From: DATFVA01 sp963774455
GTDB taxonomy: Bacteria > Bacteroidota > Ignavibacteria > Ignavibacteriales > Ignavibacteriaceae
DNA length: 64,000 nucleotides
Assembly (NCBI GenBank): GCA_963774455.1
Contig: CAVZFD010000002.1
Location: 186,001 to 250,000 of the forward strand
Direction: 5' to 3'
Below the pieces are notes generated by a model that saw nothing but the letters and a program-made list of their open reading frames with translations, was not told the origin of the DNA and did no database searches. Shown one piece after another: positions 36,260-44,261 of this stretch. Positions within the stretch are counted from its first letter, which is position 1; each line of letters opens with the position of its first letter. The translations under genes were made by a program, and so were the position numbers.

Positions 36260-37144
36260 ATGCATAAAATAATTTCGGCCGGATTCATTGCTCCGGAAAT
36301 CAAGAGATTCGAGATTGAAGCCCCAAAGATCGCTGTTAAAAGAAAAGCGGGACAATTTGTTATCATCAGGGTAAGGGATGGCGGTGAAAGGATACCTCTC
36401 ACAATAGCTGACTCTGATGCTGAAAAAGGAACGATCACTATTATTGTCCAGGGAATCGGAAAAACAACTAAACTGCTCAATTCACTTGGTGCCGGAGAGT
36501 ATATTCAGGACGTTGTCGGTCCGCTCGGCAAGCCTTCCCACATAGAGAACTTCGGTACTGCAGTAAGTATCGGCGGGGGTGTGGGAACCGCAATAGCTTA
36601 TCCTACCGCGGTAGCATTAAAGAATTCAGGCAATCATACAATCTCAATTATAGGAGGACGTTCCAAAGAGTTCGTTATCCTTGAAGATGAAATGAAAAAA
36701 GTCTGCGATGAAGTTTATCCTACAACAGACGACGGTAGTTACGGGTACCATGGTTTTGTAACGCAGAAGCTTAAAGAATTAATTGATTCCGGAAAGAAGA
36801 TTGATTTTGTTCTGGCAATAGGTCCCATTCCTATGATGAAAGCAGTTGCCGAAACTACCAGGCCGTACGGAATAAAAACGGTAGTCAGTCTTAACCCTGT
36901 AATGGTAGACGGCACCGGGATGTGCGGCGGATGCAGAGCAACCGTTGATAATAAGACAGTTTTTGTATGCGTAGACGGACCGGAATTCGATGCTCACCTA
37001 GTTGATTTTGAAACTCTTACCCGCAGGAACAGAACTTACGCTGAGGATGAAAAGGCTGCACTGGATCATTTGTGTAATTATGACAAAGTCTTTAATGAAG
37101 GAATAAAAAAAGCTGAACTGGCAGAAAGCAGAACGGAGATATAA
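36260..37144 (+). CDS. nfnA: NADH-dependent ferredoxin:NADP oxidoreductase, small (alpha) subunit
   Basis: 294 residues. An N-terminal FAD-binding barrel (KAGQFVIIRVRDGGERIPLTI) is followed by an NAD-binding fold (VSIGGGVGTAIAYPTAVAL) and a C-terminal 2Fe-2S segment with GTGMCGGCRATV and a further Cys in VFVCVDGPEF. This matches NfnA, which with NfnB couples NADH oxidation and reduced-ferredoxin oxidation to NADPH formation by flavin-based electron bifurcation. The nfnB gene starts one base after this stop. The family is shared with sulfide-dehydrogenase-like and dihydroorotate-dehydrogenase electron-transfer subunits; the fixed pairing with the next gene favours Nfn. Confidence 0.88.
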   Translation: MHKIISAGFIAPEIKRFEIEAPKIAVKRKAGQFVIIRVRDGGERIPLTIADSDAEKGTITIIVQGIGKTTKLLNSLGAGEYIQDVVGPLGKPSHIENFGTAVSIGGGVGTAIAYPTAVALKNSGNHTISIIGGRSKEFVILEDEMKKVCDEVYPTTDDGSYGYHGFVTQKLKELIDSGKKIDFVLAIGPIPMMKAVAETTRPYGIKTVVSLNPVMVDGTGMCGGCRATVDNKTVFVCVDGPEFDAHLVDFETLTRRNRTYAEDEKAALDHLCNYDKVFNEGIKKAELAESRTEI

Positions 37145-37145
37145 T

Positions 37146-38594
37146 ATGCAGGAAATATCCAGAAAAGATAGAATGAAGATCCAGAGGCAGGCGATGCCGG
37201 AACAGGATCCCAATCAGAGAAGAAATAATTTTGAAGAAGTTAATCTCGGATTTACGGAAGAACTTGCAAAGATGGAAGCTCTTCGCTGCCTTCAATGTCC
37301 TAAACCGGTTTGCGTTGACGGATGTCCTGTTCATGTAAAGATAGGCGACTTCATCACATTAGTGGCCGAAGGTGATTTTGCCGGAGCTGCAGCCAAATTA
37401 AAAGAAGATAATCTGCTGCCGGCCGTATGCGGACGTGTTTGTCCCCAGGAGGAACAGTGTGAAGCCAAATGCGTTGTTGGTAAAAAGAATGAACCTGTGG
37501 CAATTGGAAGACTTGAAAGATTTGTCGCCGACTATGAAAGAAATAATTTCGGGATAAGAACTCCGGAGCTGAAACCGAAAACAGGAAAAAAAGTTGCAAT
37601 CATCGGCAGCGGTCCTGCCGGCTTAAGCTGCGCCGGTGATCTTGTACAGATGGGTCACGATGTAACGGTATTTGAAGCTCTTCACGAATTAGGCGGAGTA
37701 CTGGTATATGGAATTCCACAGTTCCGTCTTCCTAAAGAAATAGTAAAAGCTGAAGTTGATGCATTAAAAAACCTTGGAGTAGATTTTCAGCCTAACACGG
37801 TAATCGGTTTCAGTGATACAATTGATGAACTATTATCCGACGGTTATGATGCCTGCTTTGTTGCTGTTGGCGCTGGACTGCCGTACTTCCTCAATATTCC
37901 CGGCGAAAATCTGAATGGTGTTTACTCGGCAAACGAATTTCTTACTCGTGTAAATCTGATGAAAGCTTACCGCTTCCCTGAATATGATACCCCGGTATTC
38001 CATGTAAAAGATAAGAACGTTGCGGTATTCGGCGGCGGCAACACTGCTATGGATGCGGTAAGAACAAGCAAACGTCTTGGTGCAAAGAATGCATATATTA
38101 TTTACCGTCGGTCAGATGCTGAATTGCCGGCAAGGAAAGAAGAAATTCATCATGCAAAAGAAGAAGGAATAGAGTTCATCTTTCTTTCCAATCCTCTTGA
38201 ATTTATCGGCGATGAAAAAGGATGGCTTAAGGCCGTTAGACTACAGAGAATGGAACTGGGCGAACCCGATGCATCAGGAAGAAGAAGACCTGTGCCCATC
38301 AAGGGATCCGAATATACACTCGATATAGATATGACTGTTGTTGCAATCGGCAACGGCTCCAACCCGATCATCCAGAAAACCACTCCTGATATTGGTTACA
38401 ACAAATGGGGAAATATACTTGTTGATGACAATACTATGAAGACATCCAAGAAAGGAGTCTTTGCCGGTGGTGATATTGTAACCGGCGGTGCAACGGTAAT
38501 TTTAGCAATGGGTGCAGGCCGCACCGCAGCAAAAGCTGTAGATGACTACCTGAAATCAGGCATCTGGGAAACTGAATTACCTGTTAAGAATTAA
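37146..38594 (+). CDS. nfnB: NADPH-binding large subunit, glutamate synthase-type (NfnB)
   Basis: 482 residues. The N-terminal domain has the cysteine pattern for two 4Fe-4S clusters (CLQCPKPVCVDGCP and CGRVCPQEEQCEAKC). Two dinucleotide folds follow: FAD-binding VAIIGSGPAGLSCAGDL near 151 and NADPH-binding VAVFGGGNTAMDAVRT near 291, with the family C-terminal AGGDIVTGGATVILAMGAGR. It resembles the glutamate-synthase small subunit, but there is no large glutamate synthase gene nearby, and the partner with FAD and 2Fe-2S upstream identifies it as NfnB. The complex is cytoplasmic. A terminator follows. Confidence 0.88.
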   Translation: MQEISRKDRMKIQRQAMPEQDPNQRRNNFEEVNLGFTEELAKMEALRCLQCPKPVCVDGCPVHVKIGDFITLVAEGDFAGAAAKLKEDNLLPAVCGRVCPQEEQCEAKCVVGKKNEPVAIGRLERFVADYERNNFGIRTPELKPKTGKKVAIIGSGPAGLSCAGDLVQMGHDVTVFEALHELGGVLVYGIPQFRLPKEIVKAEVDALKNLGVDFQPNTVIGFSDTIDELLSDGYDACFVAVGAGLPYFLNIPGENLNGVYSANEFLTRVNLMKAYRFPEYDTPVFHVKDKNVAVFGGGNTAMDAVRTSKRLGAKNAYIIYRRSDAELPARKEEIHHAKEEGIEFIFLSNPLEFIGDEKGWLKAVRLQRMELGEPDASGRRRPVPIKGSEYTLDIDMTVVAIGNGSNPIIQKTTPDIGYNKWGNILVDDNTMKTSKKGVFAGGDIVTGGATVILAMGAGRTAAKAVDDYLKSGIWETELPVKN

Positions 38595-38625
38595 CTGCGG
38601 TATTATTCCTCGAAATACATTTTAT

Positions 38626-38653
38626 AAGGGCAGCCTCCTGGTGCCCTTTATTT
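38626..38653 (+). terminator. Terminator after nfnAB
   Basis: AAGGGCA (38626-38632), nine-base loop, TGCCCTT (38642-38648) followed by TATTTCATT, a moderate T-rich tail. Confidence 0.7.
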
Positions 38654-38796
38654 CATTCTGACTCACATCAAAAATCCGAAACTTTCGAAAACCTAATGTT
38701 ATTTTGGTCACCTGGTTGAAGCGTGATACAGAACCACAATTGTTTTTTTCATATTCTGCTGCTGAAACATATGTACCAAAGTTGAAGGAGAATAAT

Positions 38797-39000
38797 ATGA
38801 GAGCAGTAGGAATAGTCCTGGCAGTGCTGGGAGCAATAGCCCTGATCATAACCGGGATAAATTATGCAAATCAAACGGATAAATTAAATTTTCTCGGACT
38901 TAATGTCACTGTCAGTCAGGGGAATATAGCCCCCATAATTATAGCCGGGGTTGTATTCCTTATTGGAATAATATTCACAGCTACTGCAAAACGTGCTTAA
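38797..39000 (+). CDS. Small two-helix membrane protein
   Basis: 67 residues from MRAVGIVLAVLGAIALIITG, with two hydrophobic helices (about 2-20 and 46-62) joined by a polar loop. GAAGGAGAATAAT precedes the ATG, a strong ribosome site; an in-frame start at 38704 would add unrelated sequence. It resembles small DUF3185-type membrane proteins of unknown role, by plan rather than by any firm motif. Monocistronic between the nfnAB terminator and an inverted-repeat element. Confidence 0.7.
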   Translation: MRAVGIVLAVLGAIALIITGINYANQTDKLNFLGLNVTVSQGNIAPIIIAGVVFLIGIIFTATAKRA

Positions 39001-39005
39001 GTTAA

Positions 39006-39090
39006 AAGAGGCTGTCACAAAATACGTGGTTCCGAAATAATGCTGAAACATATATCAGGATAAGATTCGGAATCACTGAGACGGCCTCTT
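39006..39090. mobile_element. MITE-like element or long bidirectional terminator
   Basis: An 85-base segment with terminal inverted repeats: AAGAGGCTGTCACA at the left and, read inward on the other strand from the right, AAGAGGCCGTCTCA (two mismatches in 14). A second inner pair, TTCCGAA and TTCGGAA, extends the fold. GAGGCTGTC-type ends are seen on some insertion sequences, so a non-autonomous relic is possible; its position between convergent genes also suits a terminator. The right end overlaps the Nudix gene stop codon by two bases. Confidence 0.45.
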
Positions 39091-39748
39091 ATTTTATTCT
39101 ATAAATTACTTCCCGAACCAATGCCGCAGTTAACCCCCACAAGACTCCTTCTTTAAGTTTGTAAGCAAAGATTTTTCTCCTTCCGCCGCGCCAGGGACGG
39201 TTGTATTTATCAGGAAGCTCAAGCTCCTGCGATGGAAGCAGATGGACTACTTCACCTTTTTCATCTGTATAATGAGGATGAACCACAAGCTGAACAAAAT
39301 ATTCTTCTGGTGGATTATTCTGAAACCAGGAAACCGGTACAAGGAATACACTCTCAACTTCCGATTTATCTATTTCCAGCTCATCGATACTCTTTATATC
39401 GAGAATACCTATGCAGGAATCAACGGTTACTCCCATTGGTCCTATTAAAGTATCAAGTATTCCAAGCACCTTTATTTTTTCAATAGCTATCCCCAGTTCT
39501 TCAATCGTTTCCCTTACAGCCGTTTCAGTAAAATTCTTATCAAGTTTAGAGTCGTATTCTCCACCGGGAAAACAAATTTCTCCTCCCTGGCGGATATGGG
39601 CAGCACGCTTCTCAAACAGCAGGTGGTATTCTCCATCAATTAAAATGAAAGGAATAATTACCGCGGAATTAAAAAATTCATCTTTTCGGAGAATACCCGG
39701 AACTTCCGGTAAATTCTTCACCAGTTTTTTCAGATCTTCTTTATTCAT
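39089..39748 (-). CDS. Nudix hydrolase, CoA pyrophosphatase (NudL) type
   Basis: 219 residues. The Nudix box runs from FPGGEYDSKLDKNFTETA into VRETIEELGI, with the REUxEExGU core intact and an Asp-rich loop in place of the usual shorter spacing, as in NudL/NUDT7-type CoA hydrolases. The N-terminal segment AAVIIPFILIDGEYHLLFEK-like stretch and FEKRAAHIRQGGEICFPGG support the CoA-diphosphatase subgroup. It would cleave CoA derivatives to phosphopantetheine and ADP products. Single-gene unit; its stop codon lies at the end of the inverted-repeat element. Confidence 0.85.
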   Translation of the reverse strand: MNKEDLKKLVKNLPEVPGILRKDEFFNSAVIIPFILIDGEYHLLFEKRAAHIRQGGEICFPGGEYDSKLDKNFTETAVRETIEELGIAIEKIKVLGILDTLIGPMGVTVDSCIGILDIKSIDELEIDKSEVESVFLVPVSWFQNNPPEEYFVQLVVHPHYTDEKGEVVHLLPSQELELPDKYNRPWRGGRRKIFAYKLKEGVLWGLTAALVREVIYRIK

Positions 39749-39838
39749 TTTCCGGTCATGTTATGATCCGCAAAATTAATAAAATATATGAACAGAACAG
39801 ATAAAAAAAGCCGGCTGTTAAACGGGTTCCTGATTTAT

Positions 39839-39846
39839 TATCTTTG
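39839..39846 (+). promoter_or_regulatory. Bacteroidota-type -7 box for the Crp/Fnr gene
   Basis: TATCTTTG fits TAnnTTTG. Transcription would begin a few bases downstream, which supports ATG 39865 over an in-frame TTG at 39844 that lies within this box. Confidence 0.5.
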
Positions 39847-39864
39847 CCAATAATAAGTTTTCAT

Positions 39865-40557
39865 ATGCCGCAGGAAATACCTGATATAAATACGCTTCGG
39901 GAAATTCCGATGTTTTCCGAATTATCAGAAGAACAATTGGGTGAACTGACATCAGAGAGTTCAAAAGTTGCGGTGAAAAAGCATCAGCTGCTCTTTATGG
40001 AAAGGGAGCAATACCGCGGGTTTTATATCCTCTTAGAGGGAAGCGTCAAAGTATTCAAATTATCAAAAGACGGAAGGGAAACGATAATACATCTGGTAAA
40101 GCCTATGCAGGCTTTTGCAGATATTCCGCTTTTTGAAGGTACGGCCTATCCTGTTTCTGCGGAGGCACTGGAGGATTCAATACTACTGTTTTTCAATGCC
40201 GCTAATTTTATAAGTCTTCTTGAAAGAAATCCAAAGATAAGCTTCCGGATGCTGGCAGGATTCGCTAAACGTATGAAGGCGCTTACTCAGAAGATAGAGG
40301 AACTTTCTTCAAAGGAAGTTACTTCCAGACTCGCCAGGTACCTGGTACAGGAAGTAAAAGCAGCCGGAACGGGGAAACTTCCTGAACCGTTCATTAAACT
40401 TACAGCCTCACGGAACGCTATCGCCGGCTATCTCGGCACAATTACTGAAACTCTCAGCAGGGCACTTAAAAAACTGCAGGATGACGAAATTATCAGGGTT
40501 CAGGGGAAAAAGATTTTCGTTAAGGATCTGAAAAAATTAAGAGAACTTTCCTCATAA
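39865..40557 (+). CDS. Crp/Fnr-family transcriptional regulator, probable NO/nitrogen-oxide responder
   Basis: 230 residues: a cyclic-nucleotide-binding-like sensor barrel (about 20-135), a long dimerisation helix (MKALTQKIEELSSKEV) and a C-terminal winged helix with GYLGTITETLSRALKKLQDD as recognition region. There is no N-terminal Cys cluster, so an Fe-S sensor like FNR is unlikely; the DNR/NNR branch, which senses NO through heme, is plausible given the genes that follow (DUF2249, small oxidase-like protein, NO reductase). The start ATG is chosen because the longer TTG start overlaps the promoter box. A matching box lies just downstream at 40586-40599. Confidence 0.88.
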   Translation: MPQEIPDINTLREIPMFSELSEEQLGELTSESSKVAVKKHQLLFMEREQYRGFYILLEGSVKVFKLSKDGRETIIHLVKPMQAFADIPLFEGTAYPVSAEALEDSILLFFNAANFISLLERNPKISFRMLAGFAKRMKALTQKIEELSSKEVTSRLARYLVQEVKAAGTGKLPEPFIKLTASRNAIAGYLGTITETLSRALKKLQDDEIIRVQGKKIFVKDLKKLRELSS

Positions 40558-40585
40558 AGTCCGCAATATACAATTCAGCACAAAA

Positions 40586-40599
40586 CTGACTTAAGTCAA
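40586..40599 (+). promoter_or_regulatory. Crp/Fnr-type (NNR/DNR-like) binding box
   Basis: CTGAC-TTAA-GTCAA: a 12-bp perfect palindrome core with one mismatch to the TTGAC-N4-GTCAA form used by Crp/Fnr-family regulators. It lies in the gap before the DUF2249 gene and directly after the Crp/Fnr gene. Confidence 0.6.
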
Positions 40600-40666
40600 G
40601 GATTTGTTTTGCGCTCTCCTCTAAATTATAAACAATAATTTTTTGAATTTTATCCGTAGAATGTAA

Positions 40667-40903
40667 ATGGAAAGTGTAATAAAGACTCTGGATGTCAGAC
40701 CGATTATACCCCGGGAAAAACATCCTTCAATTTTTTCAACCTTTGATGCTTTGTCAAAAGGTCAAACCCTGCATCTTATTAATGATCATGATCCTAAACC
40801 TCTTTTTTATGAGATGTCGGCCGAAAGAAGCGGACAGTTTTTCTGGGAGTATGTGGAAGCAGGACCCGAGGTATGGAAAGTAAATATTAAAAAAGTTGTC
40901 TGA
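40667..40903 (+). CDS. DUF2249 domain protein
   Basis: 78 residues spanning one DUF2249 domain: TLDVRPIIPREKHPSIFSTFDAL, then LINDHDPKPLFYEMSAE and the aromatic end QFFWEYVEAGPEVWKVNIKK. The family frequently neighbours nitric-oxide and nitrite genes and is sometimes fused to other redox domains; its biochemical role is not established. It starts after an ATG-TAA pair at 40660 and precedes the small membrane protein by nine bases. Confidence 0.88.
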   Translation: MESVIKTLDVRPIIPREKHPSIFSTFDALSKGQTLHLINDHDPKPLFYEMSAERSGQFFWEYVEAGPEVWKVNIKKVV

Positions 40904-40912
40904 GTAACCGCC

Positions 40913-41368
40913 ATGTTTACTACAGTCAGATATTTCATTAAAACCAGCGTGATTTTCCTGGTAACAGGAATCCTGACAGGTGTTTATATGTCGCTGGCGC
41001 AGCATGTGTTTCACTCCGCTTATGGTATTGAGCTGCAGTCGGCTCACACTCATATTATCCTGGTCGGTTCTGTAATGATGATGATAATGGGTGTTGCGTT
41101 GTGGTTTTTCCCGAAGGCACAGAAGGATGATACGAAATATGATCCTGACAAGATACGCGTATCCTATTGGTTAATGGCTTCTTCAACTGCGCTTCGCTTT
41201 TTATTCCAGGTGATTGCAGCCTTTATTTTTGCAGAATGGACAGGCTGGATGATCACTGTTTTTTCAGTTATCCAGGTTACGGCTATTCTTTATTTTTTCT
41301 ATGCCATCTGGGGGAGAATACGGCCGGTAGGAAGTCATTTGAGAGAAGCTAAAGGAGAGAAATTTTGA
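40913..41368 (+). CDS. Small heme-copper-oxidase-subunit-I-like membrane protein
   Basis: 151 residues with four membrane helices (about 8-30, 43-65, 85-105, 112-131). The segment AHTHIILVGSVMMMIMGVALWFF resembles one histidine-bearing helix of cbb3/NOR catalytic subunits. Proteins of this plan are often found with NO reductases and NnrS-like genes; the exact role is unknown. It ends 96 bases before the NO reductase gene on the same strand. Confidence 0.75.
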   Translation: MFTTVRYFIKTSVIFLVTGILTGVYMSLAQHVFHSAYGIELQSAHTHIILVGSVMMMIMGVALWFFPKAQKDDTKYDPDKIRVSYWLMASSTALRFLFQVIAAFIFAEWTGWMITVFSVIQVTAILYFFYAIWGRIRPVGSHLREAKGEKF

Positions 41369-41464
41369 ACCCGTCCCGGGATGTTTTAATTTGCTACTTA
41401 TAACCCGGAAGCAAAAAAGAATTCTAAAGTAATTTTCTTTAATGAATAATAAACAGGTAATTAC

Positions 41465-43759
41465 ATGAATTATAAAAAACTATGGATCGGATTAGGACTT
41501 GTTATCGTTCTCTCATTCATTGTACTGGGGTACTTCGGAACAGAGATATATCGTAAGGCTCCGCCGGTCCCAGAAAAGGTTGTTGCGTCCGGCGGTGAAG
41601 TGATCTATACAAAGGATGATATTCAGAATGGTCAGAATGTCTGGCAGTCGATGGGAGGGCAGGAAGTGGGAACTGTATGGGGGCACGGGGCTTATATCGC
41701 TCCCGACTGGACAGCCGATTGGATTCACCGTGAGGCTTTGTGGATCTTAAATGACAGGGCTCAGAAAAAATATGGAAAAAAATATGATGATCTTGATCCT
41801 TCTTACCGGGCTGAGCTGAAGGAAAGTCTTAAAGATGAGCTGAGAAAAAATACCTATGATGCATCCTCCGGAACTATCACGATCTCCCCTGAAAGGGCAG
41901 AAGCAGTAAAGAATGTGGGAAAACATTATACTTCATTGTTTTCAGACGATCCGTCCCTTGACCATCTGAGAGAAATATATGCGATTCCGAAGAATGCAGT
42001 AAAAGACCCGCAAAGACTTGCAGAACTGAATGCATTCTTCTGGTGGGCCTCATGGGCCTGTATAACTACCCGTCCCGGTTCTGATGTTACCTATACCAGC
42101 AACTGGCCAGCTGACGAACTGGTCGGTAATAAACCTGCAGGTATGGTTGTGGTCTGGTCTGTTATAAGTTTTGTCCTGCTCCTCGCAGGAATCGGAGCAC
42201 TTGCATGGTATTATGCCGCTTCAAGAAGAAAGCCAGGGGAGGAACATCACGAAGCACCGGAATGGGATCCGCTGCTTGCGCTTCAGCCTACTCCTTCGAT
42301 GAAAGCAACTCTTAAATATTTCTGGGTAGTTGGTGCACTGGTGGTTGCACAGGTTCTGTTCGGAGCAATCACAGCTCACTATGGAGTCGAGGGATCTGGA
42401 TTCTACGGCATTAAGATTTCTGAAATTATTCCGTATTCTCTTACCAGAACATGGCATCAGCAGCTCGGTATTTTCTGGATCGCTACCGCCTGGCTTGCGA
42501 CAGGTATCTTTATTGCTCCAGCGGTATCAGGCTATGAGCCTAAATATCAGCGGGGACTGGTGAACTTCTTATTTGTAGCTTTAATTATTATCGTCGGCGG
42601 TTCTATGGTTGGTGAATACCTCGGCGTTCACCAGATGCTGAGCTTCAAGACTAACTTCTGGTTTGGTCACCAGGGTTATGAATATGTTGATCTCGGCAGA
42701 TTCTGGCAGTCGTTTCTATTGGTGGGACTGTTTCTCTGGCTTTTCATAATGATCCGCGCAATGAAACCTGCATTTCAGAAGAAAGATGAGAATAAACATC
42801 TGCTTGGACTCTTCCTTATTTCCAGTATAGCAATAGCAGTCTTTTACGCTGCAGGATTGATGTGGGGACAACATACGAATCTTGCAATAGCAGAATATTG
42901 GAGATGGTGGGTCGTCCACCTCTGGGTTGAAGGCTTCTTCGAAGTATTCGCAACAGTTGCTATAGCTTTCCTCTTTACAAGGATGGGCCTCCTTGGCATA
43001 AGATCTGCCACAACAGCAGTGCTTTTCTCTACTTCAATTTTCCTTTCGGGAGGAATAATCGGAACCTTTCACCATCTGTACTTTACAGGTACACCGACAT
43101 CGGTTATGGCTCTCGGTGCTACGTTCAGCGCACTTGAAGTGGTACCTCTTGTTCTCATAGGGTTTGAAGCATACGAGAACCTGACACTCAGTCGTGCACG
43201 TAAATGGGTGGCTTCATATAAGTGGCCAATATATTTCTTTATTGCCGTGGCATTCTGGAACCTGGTGGGTGCCGGCCTATTCGGATTTCTTATAAATCCT
43301 CCTATCGCTCTCTATTATATGCAGGGACTGGAAACTACTCCTGTTCATGGTCATGCAGCTTTGTTCGGTGTTTACGGAATGCTGGGACTCGGATTTATGC
43401 TCTTTTGCCTCCGCGGTCTTACCCAGCGTTTTGTATGGAAGACAAAAATTATAGGACTTTCATTCTGGACGATTAATATCGGACTCGCCCTGATGATCCT
43501 TATAAGTATCCTGCCCGTAGGTCTGATGCAGACCTGGGCAAGCGTTGAAAAAGGATACTGGTATGCACGTTCGGCAGAGTTTAATCAGTCGCCTGTAGTT
43601 GATACCCTGAGATGGCTCAGAGTAATCGGCGATACGATCTTCGCATTCGGTATCCTGGTAATGGGATATTTTGTTGTTGGATTGAAGACAGGATGGTCAA
43701 TCACCAAAGAAAGAGATGTTGTAGGTCAGGAATTTCCTGAGGCAGCAAAAGAGAGCTAA
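41465..43759 (+). CDS. norZ: Quinol-dependent nitric-oxide reductase
   Basis: 764 residues, the length of qNOR with its N-terminal periplasmic extension. One membrane helix (6-28) is followed by the soluble NorC-like domain lacking CxxCH, then about 13 helices. Key ligands are present: H485 and E489 in HLWVEGFFEVF, H536-H537 in TFHHLYFTG (non-heme iron site), a heme histidine in HGHAALFGVYG near 628 and RTWHQQLGIFWIATAWL in the quinol region. It reduces two NO to N2O using quinol in the inner membrane. Retention of both His and Glu at the iron site argues against the related NO dismutase. It is the last gene of the NO module and followed by a terminator. Confidence 0.94.
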   Translation: MNYKKLWIGLGLVIVLSFIVLGYFGTEIYRKAPPVPEKVVASGGEVIYTKDDIQNGQNVWQSMGGQEVGTVWGHGAYIAPDWTADWIHREALWILNDRAQKKYGKKYDDLDPSYRAELKESLKDELRKNTYDASSGTITISPERAEAVKNVGKHYTSLFSDDPSLDHLREIYAIPKNAVKDPQRLAELNAFFWWASWACITTRPGSDVTYTSNWPADELVGNKPAGMVVVWSVISFVLLLAGIGALAWYYAASRRKPGEEHHEAPEWDPLLALQPTPSMKATLKYFWVVGALVVAQVLFGAITAHYGVEGSGFYGIKISEIIPYSLTRTWHQQLGIFWIATAWLATGIFIAPAVSGYEPKYQRGLVNFLFVALIIIVGGSMVGEYLGVHQMLSFKTNFWFGHQGYEYVDLGRFWQSFLLVGLFLWLFIMIRAMKPAFQKKDENKHLLGLFLISSIAIAVFYAAGLMWGQHTNLAIAEYWRWWVVHLWVEGFFEVFATVAIAFLFTRMGLLGIRSATTAVLFSTSIFLSGGIIGTFHHLYFTGTPTSVMALGATFSALEVVPLVLIGFEAYENLTLSRARKWVASYKWPIYFFIAVAFWNLVGAGLFGFLINPPIALYYMQGLETTPVHGHAALFGVYGMLGLGFMLFCLRGLTQRFVWKTKIIGLSFWTINIGLALMILISILPVGLMQTWASVEKGYWYARSAEFNQSPVVDTLRWLRVIGDTIFAFGILVMGYFVVGLKTGWSITKERDVVGQEFPEAAKES

Positions 43760-43783
43760 CTTAATTATAACTTCCCACACACG

Positions 43784-43823
43784 GCATCCTTAACCGGTTA
43801 AACTGGTTGGGGATGCATTTTTT
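43784..43823 (+). terminator. Rho-independent terminator after norZ
   Basis: GCATCC (43784-43789) with GGATGC (43811-43816), extended inward by CCTTAACC against GGTTGGGG including G-U pairs, then ATTTTTT. Confidence 0.85.
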
Positions 43824-43868
43824 AATGAATCCCGACGGTAATAACTTAGTATTAAAGAAGTATTTAAA

Positions 43869-43923
43869 GCGCATTTAGTGCGCATTTAGTGCGCAATTTG
43901 AGCGAAATTAGTACGCAATTACA
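43869..43923. repeat. 11-bp tandem repeat, five copies
   Basis: Units start at 43869, 43880, 43891, 43902 and 43913; the first two are identical (GCGCATTTAGT) and the others drift. Two weaker units may extend it left to 43847. The rest of 43824-44081 shows no gene. Confidence 0.8.
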
Positions 43924-44081
43924 ATGGATATATACCGGGATAAGACTCGTTATGCTTTTAATGCTAAAGCTAAAAACCCGGGACGAATAATTTAATCACG
44001 AGGCGGGGAATATCCGTTTTGTCTGAAATTAGAACGTCAGGCGATTACTTTGAGGAAAAACTCACTCAGAAAATTAAATGC

Positions 44082-44110
44082 TTGACTTTATAAATTCAAA
44101 GTGGTAATAT
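44082..44110 (+). promoter_or_regulatory. Sigma-70-like promoter for the 20-kb operon
   Basis: TTGACT (44082-44087), 17 bases, TAATAT (44105-44110). Transcription would start near 44117, at the edge of the palindrome that follows. Confidence 0.55.
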
Positions 44111-44117
44111 AATGTTG

Positions 44118-44139
44118 AAAATGTTAGCGCTAACATTTT
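44118..44139. promoter_or_regulatory. 22-bp perfect palindrome, LacI-family operator
   Basis: Half sites AAAATGTTAGC and GCTAACATTTT meet at a central CG, the design of LacI/CcpA-type operators (core TGTTAGCGCTAACA). It covers the predicted transcription start. No LacI-family gene is in the window. Confidence 0.8.
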
Positions 44140-44261
44140 TACTACCAGGTTTCCTTCCGCTCTTTGAAAATATATACAGGAAAAACTTCATTTCGAATGA
44201 CACGTAAGAATTGATAAGCAAATATTAATTAACGGATCATTTAATATAAAAGGAGATGTAT

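Noticed and set aside
37146..38594. Glutamate synthase small subunit
   Set aside because: No large-subunit gene nearby, and the adjacent FAD/2Fe-2S protein one base upstream fits NfnA.
41465..43759. NO dismutase instead of NO reductase
   Set aside because: The iron ligands H485, E489, H536 and H537 and the quinol-region histidine are all present; dismutases differ at such positions.
43869..43923. CRISPR-like array
   Set aside because: Units are 11 bases with no spacers, and no cas gene is present.
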